Positions 27,077 through 35,571 of a stretch of DNA of 64,000 nt are shown here, one piece after another. The notes beneath the pieces are model-generated. The model ran no database searches. It saw nothing but the letters and a program-made list of their open reading frames with translations, and was not told the origin of the DNA. Location: contig NZ_CP157743.1 in NCBI RefSeq assembly GCF_030717995.2, forward strand, positions 4,366,501 through 4,430,500, in the 5' to 3' direction. Each line of letters begins with the position of its first letter. The first letter of the stretch is position 1. Origin of the DNA: Methylomarinum sp. Ch1-1 (lineage in GTDB: Bacteria > Pseudomonadota > Gammaproteobacteria > Methylococcales > Methylomonadaceae). A program made the position numbers and the translations under genes.

Positions 27077-27652
27077 ATGCTGGTTTTCAGCGCCGTTTTT
27101 TTCGGCATTATCGCTCTACTGATCATATATGTCATCGTGACCTATAACGGCCTGGTCAGTTTAAAACATAATACCGCAAAGGCCTGGTCCAATATCGATG
27201 TATTATTAAAACAGCGCCATGACGAACTGCCCAAGCTCGTCGAAGTATGCAAACAATACATGCAATTTGAACAGACTACGCTGGAAAAAGTCATTCAGGC
27301 CCGCGCCGGCATCGCCAGCGCCCAGGAACATGGCGACATCAAGGCGCTGGGCGCGGCTGAAACACAATTACGTCAAGGGCTGTCCGGTTTGTTCGCGGTC
27401 GCCGAAGCCTATCCCGAACTCAAGGCCAATCAGTCTTTTCAGCAACTGCAGCAACGCATCACGGCCCTGGAAAACGACATCGCCTTCAGACGCGAATTTT
27501 ACAACGAATCGGCCAACCAAAATAATATCCGCATCGAACAATTTCCGGATCTGATCATCGCCAGGCTATCCAACTTCCAGGCCTTCGATCTGCTGGAATT
27601 CAGCGAAACGGAAACCCAGGACGTCGACGTGGAATCTCTTTTCAATGCATAA
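27077..27652 (+). CDS. lemA: LemA family protein
   Basis: 191 residues: one N-terminal transmembrane helix (about 3-22), then a four-helix cytoplasmic domain with the LemA signatures YNGLVSLKHNTAKAWSNIDV, LLKQRHDELPKLVEVCKQYM and REFYNESANQNNIRIEQFP. Function is unresolved in bacteria; LemA genes often sit beside membrane stress or protease genes. First gene of a three-gene operon (12-bp and 1-bp gaps). The last ~17 residues are acidic and not typical. Confidence 0.92.
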   Translation: MLVFSAVFFGIIALLIIYVIVTYNGLVSLKHNTAKAWSNIDVLLKQRHDELPKLVEVCKQYMQFEQTTLEKVIQARAGIASAQEHGDIKALGAAETQLRQGLSGLFAVAEAYPELKANQSFQQLQQRITALENDIAFRREFYNESANQNNIRIEQFPDLIIARLSNFQAFDLLEFSETETQDVDVESLFNA

Positions 27653-27664
27653 ACCGAGGTAGAC

Positions 27665-28678
27665 ATGGCTTTTATCGACGGCATCAAACGCCAGCTTCGC
27701 TCCGTCATCGAATGGAAAAATCCGCATCCCGATGCGCTGTTGGTGCAATGGACCGAAAACGGCGACGAAATCAAGAACGCCTCCAAGCTGATCGTAGGCC
27801 CCGGCCAAGGCTGTATTTTCGTCTATGAAGGCAAGGTACAGGCGGTCATCGACGAACAATGCCTGATCGACCTGGAATCCGACAACATTCCGTTCTGGAC
27901 CACGATCAAAAAATTCATGCAGTTTTTTGAGAGCGAACACAAGGTCGGCATCTATTTCTACCGCAAGAATAAAATCCTCGATCAAAAATGGGGGACGTTG
28001 TCGCCGATCAAATACGATGACCCTAAATACAAGTTCCCGGTCGGCCTGAAAGCCTTCGGCAATTACAGCTACCTGGTTCACGACCCCAAGGCCTTTTTCG
28101 TCAGCGTAGTCGGCAGCCACAATGAATTCTACATCGATGATTTCCGCCGGGTGATGTCGGCGCGGATCATCGATCCGATTTCCGACTACCTGGCCGAAAG
28201 TCGCTACAGCTATGCCGAAATCGACGCCAACCGGGAGGAAATCGGCCGCGGCATCTCGATCAAACTGTCGATCGCCTTCCGCAAACTGGGTTTCGACATC
28301 ACCGATTTCCGCATCGAAGGCACCGACTTCGACGAAGACACCTTAAAACGGATCAATCGCATCGCCGACCTCAGCGCCGAAGCCCAAGCGGCGCAGGCGG
28401 TAGGCCTGGATTACGTCAAGGTCCAGCATCTGGAGGCGATGCGCGAAGCGGCGCGTAACGAAAGCGGCGGCGCCGGAATGGGCATGGGGCTGGGCGCCGG
28501 CATCGGTTTCGGTCAGAGCATGGCGCAATCGATGGCCGATACCCCCAGCGCATCGACGACCCAATCGGACGACGACCCGATGGCGAAACTAGCGCAGTTG
28601 AAGAAAATGTTCGAGGCGGAGCTGATTTCCGCCGCGGAATACGCCGCCAAGAAAAAGGATATACTGGATAAACTCTGA
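27665..28678 (+). CDS. SPFH-domain protein with C-terminal SHOCT motif
   Basis: 337 residues. The first ~240 match the SPFH group often labelled 'virion core protein-like' (LIVGPGQGCIFVYEGKVQAV, a central band-7-like fold, FDITDFRIEGTDFDEDTLKR). No obvious N-terminal membrane helix. A Gly/Met-rich linker (about 263-290) leads to a SHOCT domain (DPMAKLAQLKKMFEAELISA). SPFH proteins form large oligomeric rings on membranes. Tightly linked to lemA and the zinc-ribbon gene; that trio suggests a shared membrane-associated complex (inference). Confidence 0.85.
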   Translation: MAFIDGIKRQLRSVIEWKNPHPDALLVQWTENGDEIKNASKLIVGPGQGCIFVYEGKVQAVIDEQCLIDLESDNIPFWTTIKKFMQFFESEHKVGIYFYRKNKILDQKWGTLSPIKYDDPKYKFPVGLKAFGNYSYLVHDPKAFFVSVVGSHNEFYIDDFRRVMSARIIDPISDYLAESRYSYAEIDANREEIGRGISIKLSIAFRKLGFDITDFRIEGTDFDEDTLKRINRIADLSAEAQAAQAVGLDYVKVQHLEAMREAARNESGGAGMGMGLGAGIGFGQSMAQSMADTPSASTTQSDDDPMAKLAQLKKMFEAELISAAEYAAKKKDILDKL

Positions 28679-28679
28679 C

Positions 28680-29336
28680 ATGGCTCGTTGTAAAAGCTGT
28701 TCGGCGCCGTTACTGGCCAACACCACTCTATGCCGCTATTGCGGCGTCCGTAATGACATCGATTTACACGGCAGGCATCAATACAGTCTGCATAGCTCGC
28801 AATCGAAACGGCTTTGCCCCGAATGCAACGAGCATCTGCAGACCATCGATCTGAATCTGAACGGACCTTTCCTGATTGAACGTTGCGAGCAATGTTTCGG
28901 TCTGTTCTTCGATCCCGGCGAAGTCGAAATACTGCTGGAAAGCTCGGTTTCCAATGTGTTCGACATCAATCACCAGTTGCTGCACAACATCAATAAGGAC
29001 CGCTATCGGGACAAGCAAGTCAAATATTTGAAATGCCCGGACTGCCAAATCTTGATGAATCGGGTCAACTTCGGCCACCGCAGCGGCGTCGTCATCGACC
29101 GCTGCAAGAAACACGGCGTCTGGCTGGAAAGCGGCGAAATCACCCACCTGATGGAATGGAAAAAAGCGGGCGGCCAGATTCTGCACCGCCAGAACAGCGA
29201 AGAAAAACCCAACAAACGCAGAACCGTCAATCGAACCATAGCATCTCGTCATATTAGCGATTATAGCTATGCGATGGATTCGGAGCCGGACCTGATCCAG
29301 GCCGTTTCGGATCTGGTTTCCAGATTGTTCAACTGA
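28680..29336 (+). CDS. Protein with a short zinc ribbon and two TFIIB-type zinc ribbons
   Basis: 218 residues. Residues 1-25 hold a CKSCSAPLLANTTLCRYCG zinc ribbon. Two zf-TFIIB-like units follow: CPECNEHLQTIDL ... CEQCFGLFFDPGEVEILLE (about 42-85) and CPDCQILMNRVNF ... CKKHGVWLESGEITHLMEW (about 121-162), where the last ligand pair is C-x2-H. The C-terminus is short and probably helical. Starts one base after the SPFH stop. Likely a metal-binding partner of that protein; not a transcription factor by itself. Confidence 0.85.
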   Translation: MARCKSCSAPLLANTTLCRYCGVRNDIDLHGRHQYSLHSSQSKRLCPECNEHLQTIDLNLNGPFLIERCEQCFGLFFDPGEVEILLESSVSNVFDINHQLLHNINKDRYRDKQVKYLKCPDCQILMNRVNFGHRSGVVIDRCKKHGVWLESGEITHLMEWKKAGGQILHRQNSEEKPNKRRTVNRTIASRHISDYSYAMDSEPDLIQAVSDLVSRLFN

Positions 29337-29344
29337 GGCTTTAC

Positions 29345-29374
29345 CTGACGATATCGAACGTTTATCGCCAGGTG
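29345..29374 (+). terminator. Possible hairpin after the lemA-SPFH-zinc-ribbon operon
   Basis: CCTGACGATA and TATCGCCAGG pair with one internal mismatch around a 9-base loop, starting about 10 bases after the stop. It lacks a T-run, so it could be an RNA end or just a hairpin. The rest of 29375-29675 holds no recognisable feature. Confidence 0.35.
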
Positions 29375-29675
29375 GAGCCTTTATAAACCAGCAATTCCTA
29401 ACTAGCGCGCCACTATTTCTGCGAAAGCTTGTTTTGGGCATCCCAGCCCAAGCAAGCGGCAGAAATTACGTGGCGATTATTGCCTCCGGCGGCCCCGATT
29501 CGTCCTGCGTCCGTGCCACTTCGCCATATCATCGTAAACTCGATACTGGCTCCGTCGCACTCCCACAAATGACTTGACGGCGTTTCGGGAGACCTTTTAT
29601 TTTGTCTCCACCTTCGCTCTCGCTTCGATTCCGACAAAACAATCGGCCCTACGCCTATCGGGGACTAAAAATCTT

Positions 29676-31730
29676 ATCGGGTCAGAGGGAGCCGCAGCTC
29701 CCGTCTGCCCACAGAACCGTGCGTACGGGTCCGTACACGGCTCCTCACGTAAGACGAATCCATTGAGATACCTCAAACCAATGCGCTAACTGTCGGTCGG
29801 ATCGTATTTCCTGTCCCATCAGGTTGATAAACCAACTGTTCGGATAGGCTCTCGTCACCGCTCGGGTTGCGGAAAGCGCCCACCGTTTCTTGTTGGAAAA
29901 GACCGTCTGGGCGGCTTGCTTTCGCGGTACGCCCCGTTTGACCAGGTTTCGATACAGATGCTGTTTCCGCTTCTGCTGACTCACCAGCCTCGCTCGTAAT
30001 CGTCGCCGGATATGGGCTTCGATTTTCCTCAGCTGGGACGGGTATTGGGTCAAGCTGTAGTAGTTGGCCCAGCCCACGTACCACTGATTAAGGTCGGCCA
30101 GGGTGTGATTCAGCGTCTGATGGGTGCCTCGCGGCGTTAAGGCTTTGACTTTACTCATGGCCGTTTGCAGGGCTTTGTGCGCAATCGCTACCGTCCCGTC
30201 GACCACGGTAAAGCCTAAGAACTTTACCGCATCGGATTTAGCCACTTGGCTTTTCTCCCGGTTCACCTTCAGTTTCAGCTTGTTTTCGATGAATTGGCTG
30301 ACTTTCTCCATCACTCGCTCCGCCGCCTTTTGCGACCCAACGAAAATGTTGCAGTCATCGGCAAACCGACAAAATTCCAGTCCGCGCTTTTCCAATTCCT
30401 GATCCAGTTCGTCCAGAACAATGTTGCTCAGCAAGGGCTTAACGGTCCGCCCTGCATCGCACCTTCCTTGTTGGGGTTGACGACGCCGTTGATCATCACG
30501 CCACTGCGCAGCATCATGCCGATCAAGCGCAAGATGCGTTTGTCGGCGATCCGTTGCCCCATCCGGCCAATCAGCCGGTCGTGGTGAATACGATCGAAGA
30601 ACTTCGATAAGTCGATGTCCACCACATAGGGTTTACCGCTTTCCACGATCCGTTGCGCCGCTTGCACCGCTTGGTGTTGACTCCGTCCCGGACGAAAGCC
30701 ATAGCTGTGCCCTGAAAAATGCGGATCAAAGATCGGTTCCAGCAACAATTTCAGGGTCGTCTGTACCACACGATCCCGCACCGTCGGTATGCCGAGCAGA
30801 CGTACGCCCTTGCCGCCAGGCTTAGGTATTTCCACTCGGCGAACCGGCGAGGGTTGGTAAGTCCAATCCTGCAATTCCTGTTGCAGACGACTTAGCTCTT
30901 CGTCTAAACGGGCTTCAAAGTCGGCTATCGTGACCCCGTCAATGCCGGGTTTGCCTTTGTTCTTCTTCACCTGTTCAAATCCCGCACTCAAATACAACGT
31001 TGAGCACAGTTGGTCAAAGAGTCTTGGTTCCTCAATCAATCGGTCATGTTCGTTCATTTCACTTTTTTCTCTCTCTTGCAATGGCCTTTCTTCAATCTCG
31101 CGCAATCGATTCGTTCACTGTTTACGACGCGAATAGTCGATTGCTCCTGTCAGGCTGATCTCAGACCCTCAGTTTATAATCAACGGCCATGGCCGCTTAC
31201 GTGTTCCACCCTTCACCTCCAACTTCCTGTCACTGGTTCGATGTTTTTCCCTCAGCTATGTCACCATAACCTCATCGGCATCGAACTTTACGATTACTAC
31301 GGCTTCATCTGCAGACCCTCGGTTCATCACGTCAGCATTACTGCTGCGCTTAGGGCTTAAGGTGTCGCAGTTACACCGACCCGAAGCCGACGGCCCTTCA
31401 CTGGGTAAGATAGTCAACTTTATCTCGGTCCACCTACCTTCAATACAACAGCAAGTTACGGTGAGAATATCGGACTTCGGTGGACGCGGGCACCTCATCC
31501 TCTTGCTGCCGCCTTACGAAGGTTCACTCTCGTTTAGGTGACCGATTCGGCTAGAGCTTCTTTCAGATTCCGCATTGGCTCTCGGTAACCGTGCTTCCCT
31601 GTTGGGTAGCTACCGGGAGTTTCTTTGGACACCCTTGCTTTCGCCTACTTCTTCCCTTCTCACAGGGCAAAGGCTGGACTTTCACCAGCTAGCTGACTAC
31701 CATGCCAGTCACACCACTTCGCTGGCGCTC
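29676..31730 (-). mobile_element. Group II intron with reverse transcriptase
   Basis: About 2.05 kb. The 5' part contains GCTGGTGAAAGTCCAGC, the usual domain I motif; the reverse-transcriptase gene lies in domain IV. Domain V is at 29714-29743 (GAGCCGTG ... CACGGTTC stem with bulge and tetraloop), followed by a domain VI hairpin (GGGAGC-TGCG-GCTCCC) and the 3' end CTGACCCGAT. The 5' end probably begins GAGCGCCAGC (31730), not the canonical GTGYG. The edges are by eye, within a few bases at the 3' side and less sure at the 5' side. Confidence 0.85.
29745..31105 (-). pseudogene. ltrA: Group II intron reverse transcriptase/maturase, frameshifted
   Basis: The N-terminal part (30428-31105; in-frame ATG at 31057, or TTG at 31105) has RT blocks including GKPGIDGVTIADFEARL, VRDRVVQTTLKLLLEPIF, SYGFRPGRSQHQAV and VVDIDLSKFFDRIHHDRL. 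The C-terminal part (29745-30434) has CRFADDCNIFV (the catalytic FADD box) and the maturase X domain, with no HNH endonuclease. They are joined by QGGPLSPLLSN, but one C is missing in the CCC run near 30448, giving SPC-stop. Without functional RT the intron could still splice only if maturase is supplied elsewhere. Confidence 0.9.
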
Positions 31731-31745
31731 CGTTTCCAAGATTTT

Positions 31746-31972
31746 CAGCGTTTGAATAACTAAAAGGGCTTGGGGTGTGTTTGGCGATGATGTCGGCGGC
31801 AGGGAGTCCGCCGTCAAGCCCCCAAGGATAGGTTTACCCAGCACCTAAATTTCCATGGCTACTGGACTATATTTTACATTCCAGCATAATTTAGGTGCTG
31901 GGTGAACGGCGTTCCTCGACAGACACACCCCAGGCCCTAAACACCGCTAAAACGCTCAAATGGGAATTACTG
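31746..31972. repeat. CAGCAATTCCC-family element containing the palindromic module
   Basis: Contains GGGGTGTGTTTGGCGATG, GTCGGCGGCAGGGAGTCC, a full TTTACCCAGCACCTAAAT...ATTTAGGTGCTGGGTGAA module (31836-31906), CCTCGACAGACACACCCCAG and the terminal GGGAATTACTG. The left end is eroded (CAG-CGTTTGAATAAC, missing CAATTCCC) and no target duplication is visible. It lies between the group II intron and the peroxidase gene. The rest of the 31106-32070 gap is the 5' part of the intron. Confidence 0.82.
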
Positions 31973-32070
31973 ATTATAAACCACATTTTACAAATACTGA
32001 TGGCGGCGTTATAGTCAAGCGAAAGCCGTCCGTTAATGCTGGCTTCATTCTCTCAAGCGAGGAGGTTCGT

Positions 32071-33252
32071 ATGCGCCTTATCCTGACCTTAACGCTCAGC
32101 GTCACGCCGCTGTTTGCTTTCAGCCAGAATTCCGTAACCTCCTCAACCGCCGAACCGCCGCCGGTGAGCAGCGCGGCCCAGCCCAGCGACACCCCGTTAC
32201 TCGGCTTGCCGCCGGTGCCGATCCCGACCGATAATCCGCAGTCCGCCGAAAAAATCGCGCTGGGCGACAAACTCTATCACGATCGCCGTTTTTCCGCCGA
32301 CGGCAACGTCAGCTGCGCCACCTGCCATGCCGAAGAAAAAGCCTTCACCGACGGACTGCCAGTCTCCACCGGTCATCACGGCCTGCAAGGCACCCGCAAC
32401 GCCCCGACCGTGCTCAACGCGGCCTTTTACACGTCTCAGTTCTGGGACGGCCGGGAGCCCGACCTGGAAAGCCAATCCAAACAACCGTTCATCAATCCCG
32501 TCGAAGGTGGTCTGAAAAACCATCAACCGATTCTGCAAATCGTCCGCAGCGATCCCGACTATAAAGCCGCCTTCGTTTCGGTATTCGGCGTCGGCGGCGA
32601 GCAATTGACGATGGATCATGTCGCCAAGGCCATCGCCAGCTTCGAGCGCACGCTGGTGTCCGGCGATTCGCCGTTCGATCGTTATTATTTCAACAACGAC
32701 AATAGCGCCTTGAGCGAAGCCCAGGTCCGCGGCTTCCAACTGTTCATCGGCCAGGGCCGTTGCGTCTCCTGTCACACCATCGAACAGGACAGAGCGCTGT
32801 TCACCGACAGTCGCTTTCATAATATCGGCATCGGCATCAATTCCATTCAACAGGATGTGCCGCGCTTGGCGACGGCGTTCCTGGAGGCGAAAAATCAAGG
32901 CGAGGAGGTCGACACCATGGTCTTGACCAATAGAAAGTCTTCCGAGCTGGGTCGATTTGCCGTGACCGACCGGCTCAGCGAAATGGGCGCCTTTAAAACG
33001 CCGACTTTGCGCAATGTCGCATTGACCGCGCCGTATATGCACGACGGCAGCCTGAAAACCTTGAAAGAAGTCGTGATTCACTATAACAACGGCGGCGTGA
33101 CGCCGGCCGGCGCCAAGGTCAACGCCTTCCTCAGCGGCGGCATCCGCCCTCTGAACCTGACCGACGCGCAAATAGACGACCTGGTCGCTTTTCTGCAAGC
33201 CCTGACCAGCCCGCAGATCGCCCAGCAAACGAAATCCGCGACGCCTCAATAA
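32071..33252 (+). CDS. Diheme cytochrome c peroxidase family protein (MauG/CcpA-like)
   Basis: 393 residues from the ATG at 32071, preceded by GCGAGGAGG at the right distance; the frame is open 37 codons further upstream through repeat sequence. It has a signal peptide (1-17), a Pro/Ser-rich linker, heme-binding CATCH (82-86) and CVSCH (231-235), and a C-terminal YMHDGSLKTLKEVVIHYNNG typical of the family. Periplasmic peroxidase reducing H2O2, or a MauG-type oxidase; methanotrophs carry several copper-regulated relatives (known). Heads a cluster with a phosphoesterase and a small cytochrome. Confidence 0.92.
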   Translation: MRLILTLTLSVTPLFAFSQNSVTSSTAEPPPVSSAAQPSDTPLLGLPPVPIPTDNPQSAEKIALGDKLYHDRRFSADGNVSCATCHAEEKAFTDGLPVSTGHHGLQGTRNAPTVLNAAFYTSQFWDGREPDLESQSKQPFINPVEGGLKNHQPILQIVRSDPDYKAAFVSVFGVGGEQLTMDHVAKAIASFERTLVSGDSPFDRYYFNNDNSALSEAQVRGFQLFIGQGRCVSCHTIEQDRALFTDSRFHNIGIGINSIQQDVPRLATAFLEAKNQGEEVDTMVLTNRKSSELGRFAVTDRLSEMGAFKTPTLRNVALTAPYMHDGSLKTLKEVVIHYNNGGVTPAGAKVNAFLSGGIRPLNLTDAQIDDLVAFLQALTSPQIAQQTKSATPQ

Positions 33253-33266
33253 GGGAGACCAGGACC

Positions 33267-34343
33267 ATGAAAAAAATCAACAAAAGCCGCCGCAATTTCA
33301 TCAGAAACAGCGGCGCCCTGGCGTTGGGCGGCACGCTGCCGATCAGCCTGGTCGAGCTGGCCTTTGCCGACAGCGACCAAGACTTCACCTTCGCCTATAT
33401 CTCCGACGCCCATATCCAACAGATCAAAGGCAGCCGTTTCGTTAGAAACTGGGACCGGGGACTGATCCGCGCCGTCGCCGAAACCAATTTGCTGAGGCCG
33501 AAACCGGATTTCGTCATGTTCGGCGGCGACCTAGCGCAATTAGGCAAGCCGGCCGAACTGGACCATGGCGCCGAAATCATGTCGGCGCTGCACCATGATG
33601 TCAAGTATGTGATGGGCGAACACGATTACTACCTGGATCTGGGCGCCTATTGGGAAAAACTGTTCGGGCCGCAATATTACAGCTTCGATCACAAAGGCGT
33701 ACATTTCATCGTGCTGAACAGCATCCTGACCTACGACGACTGGACCTATCATCGCTGGCCCAGCGCCGAACAACGCATGGTGGAAATGGCCGGACTGGAC
33801 AATCCGAACGGCTCGCCGTTTATGGTCGGCGAACAGCAGCGGCGCTGGCTGAAGAACGACCTGACCAAGGTCAAAAAATCCACACCGATCGTGGTCTTTT
33901 CCCACTCACCGCTGCAGAAAATCTACAAGGGCTGGAATTTCTGGACCGAGGATGCCGAGCAGGTCCAAGCGTTACTGCGCCCCTTCGATAAGGTTTCGGT
34001 GATTTACGGCCACGTACATCAAATTCAATATAATCAAATCGGCAATATCAGCTTCAACTCGGTGATGGCGACCGCCTGGCCGTGGCCCTATCCGGGCTCA
34101 TACGCGCAGGCCGAACAATATCTGCCGAAACTGACCGTGCCGATGAATCGCGCCGACCCGTTCTTCGAGCGGGATGCGACCGGCTGGCAGTTCATCAACC
34201 TGAACGACGGTCGTGTCGACCTCCATTTCACCCTGTATAACAACGAAGACCGCAGCGTACGCTTCAGCCAAGTCAATAAACAACCGGAGGACATACACTA
34301 CCAAGACGAAGAGACGCGCATTCCGCCGCAAAAACATTATTGA
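33267..34343 (+). CDS. Tat-exported calcineurin-like metallophosphoesterase
   Basis: 358 residues. The N-terminal KSRRNFIRNSGALALGG is a twin-arginine signal followed by a hydrophobic stretch, cleavage near 34. Metallophosphatase motifs in order: SDAHIQQ, GGDLAQLG, GEHDYY (His in place of the more usual GNHD Asn), FSHSPL and YGHVHQIQYN, giving a dinuclear metal site. 14 bases after the peroxidase stop, with RBS GGGAGACC, so same operon. Substrate unknown. Tat export implies folding, and metal loading, in the cytoplasm. Confidence 0.88.
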   Translation: MKKINKSRRNFIRNSGALALGGTLPISLVELAFADSDQDFTFAYISDAHIQQIKGSRFVRNWDRGLIRAVAETNLLRPKPDFVMFGGDLAQLGKPAELDHGAEIMSALHHDVKYVMGEHDYYLDLGAYWEKLFGPQYYSFDHKGVHFIVLNSILTYDDWTYHRWPSAEQRMVEMAGLDNPNGSPFMVGEQQRRWLKNDLTKVKKSTPIVVFSHSPLQKIYKGWNFWTEDAEQVQALLRPFDKVSVIYGHVHQIQYNQIGNISFNSVMATAWPWPYPGSYAQAEQYLPKLTVPMNRADPFFERDATGWQFINLNDGRVDLHFTLYNNEDRSVRFSQVNKQPEDIHYQDEETRIPPQKHY

Positions 34344-34435
34344 TAACCTCAGCTCGGGATAAAAGATTCATATATTGCAAAGGATTAAGACGTTGTCAGG
34401 CAGCTCTGGAAGTAGTGTCCGCGGCATGGCGGTTT

Positions 34436-34487
34436 TTGTTTATTTAGGTGCTGGGTGAACGGCGTCTTCTGGAAGAGCGACCTGATA
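34436..34487. repeat. Fragment of the 43380-43613-type element
   Basis: GTTTATTTAGGTGCTGGGTG then AACGGCGTCTTCTGGA and a GATA tail: the right half of the module plus the flank seen at 43539-43590. No ends or target duplication; a remnant between the phosphoesterase and cytochrome genes. Confidence 0.65.
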
Positions 34488-34577
34488 ACGGCTGGTTTCT
34501 TAACCCGAACTCAGGTTATTGATAGCGCTCAAAAAGCGTCGGTCCCGAAATCAAGAATCCTTTTCAAGGAGTACACG

Positions 34578-34991
34578 ATGGCAACTTTTCAACGCAAAAA
34601 AACGCTGCTCGGCTTAGGCTTCTTCGCCCTTATGGTCTCGTTCTCCACACAGGCAGACGAGTTCAGCGAAAGCGATATGCAGCGCTGGCAACAGCAATTT
34701 ATGGACACGGTCAAACAGGGCCGGGAATTATGGACCAGCGGCGAACTGGGCGGCAACGGCGTGGCCTGCGCGCAGTGCCACCCGAATGCCGCCAACACCC
34801 ACCCGGAAACCTACCCCAAATTCCAGCAGCAAATCGGCAAAGTGGTGTCGTTATGGGAAATGATCAATTGGTGCCTGCGCAATCCGCTGGAAGGCCAGCC
34901 GCTGGACGCCGACGACCCAAAGATGACCGCGTTGCAGGCCTATGTGACCCATGAGCGGCGCGGCGTGAAACTGGAACCGGGCAAACATTGA
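34578..34991 (+). CDS. Small monoheme c-type cytochrome
   Basis: 137 residues from the ATG at 34578, chosen because AAGGAG lies 9-15 bases upstream and a signal peptide follows (KKTLLGLGFFALMVSFSTQA, mature from about residue 25). A single heme site, CAQCH; the distal region LWEMINWCLRNPLEGQPLDA probably supplies the second heme ligand from a Met or the Cys. The sequence ends PGKH. It resembles short SoxX/SoxA-like or generic electron-carrier cytochromes and may feed electrons to the peroxidase (inference from proximity). Confidence 0.85.
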   Translation: MATFQRKKTLLGLGFFALMVSFSTQADEFSESDMQRWQQQFMDTVKQGRELWTSGELGGNGVACAQCHPNAANTHPETYPKFQQQIGKVVSLWEMINWCLRNPLEGQPLDADDPKMTALQAYVTHERRGVKLEPGKH

Positions 34992-35195
34992 TGCGGTTTG
35001 CTGCGTTAATGCTCAGCCACTGTTCGATAAGCGTAGTGGTTTAATATCCGCCAACTTGTCGTCTGGATGGTGTTGTGCAGCGTCATCCAGACAGACTCAT
35101 CATACGGATATTCTCCTGGTGCGCCTCCTTTCGTCGACACAACCGACATTATTTGCCCGGAAATCCATGAAGGCCGAGAAATGTTCGGATCGACC

Positions 35196-35336
35196 TCACC
35201 ATCCCGACTCGTCGTCATCATAGCCTTTTGCCTTGTAGTCTTTGGGAACTTTCGGTTTTTCAGCGGTTCTTAGCAACACGAACGCGCCGCCGAACACCAG
35301 AATGAGCGCTAAAAACAGGAAAAAAATCAATTTCAT
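35196..35336 (-). CDS. 46-residue single-pass membrane protein
   Basis: Minus-strand gene MKLIFFLFLALILVFGGAFV..., with an excellent ribosome site (AGGAGAGG five bases before the ATG at 35336). One transmembrane helix (about 3-22) followed by a short basic, Pro/Lys-rich segment and an acidic end (YDDDESGW). The hydrophobic-then-charged layout, strong Shine-Dalgarno and clean stop support a real gene. I do not recognise a family. It lies opposite the peroxidase/cytochrome genes, convergent with them. Confidence 0.7.
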   Translation of the reverse strand: MKLIFFLFLALILVFGGAFVLLRTAEKPKVPKDYKAKGYDDDESGW

Positions 35337-35377
35337 GGTCACCTCTCCTAAGACAATGCGGCAACTTCCAATTTGGA

Positions 35378-35530
35378 GTCACTATTCAGCTTGATACTGA
35401 ATAGTTACAATCTGGATAACGAAGAGGGCCTGGGGTATATAGCGAGGATGTCGGCGGCAGCCCCCACCCCCTAAATTCCATGACTTTTGGGCTACTATTT
35501 CATTCCAGGATAATTTAGATGTTGGGTGAA
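35378..35530. repeat. Solo end-to-end terminal repeats plus eroded miniature element
   Basis: 35378-35408 is just two GTAACTATTCAG-type ends back to back (CACTATTCAGCTTGATACTG followed by AATAGTTAC), as if an element had lost its whole interior. Directly after it is a decayed CAGCAATTCCC-family copy (GATAACGAAGAGGGCCTGGG, GCGAGGATGTCGGCGGCAGC) ending in a mutated module (AATTTAGATGTTGGGTGAA). The 34992-35571 gap otherwise holds only the 46-residue gene. Confidence 0.7.
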
Positions 35531-35571
35531 GTGATAAAATAGCCTGCATTTTTTTAATCATAGAAACACTC

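Noticed and set aside
30950-30985. TTCAAATCCCGCA, resembling a tRNA T-loop
   Set aside because: It lies inside the reverse-transcriptase coding sequence and no acceptor or anticodon stem can be drawn.
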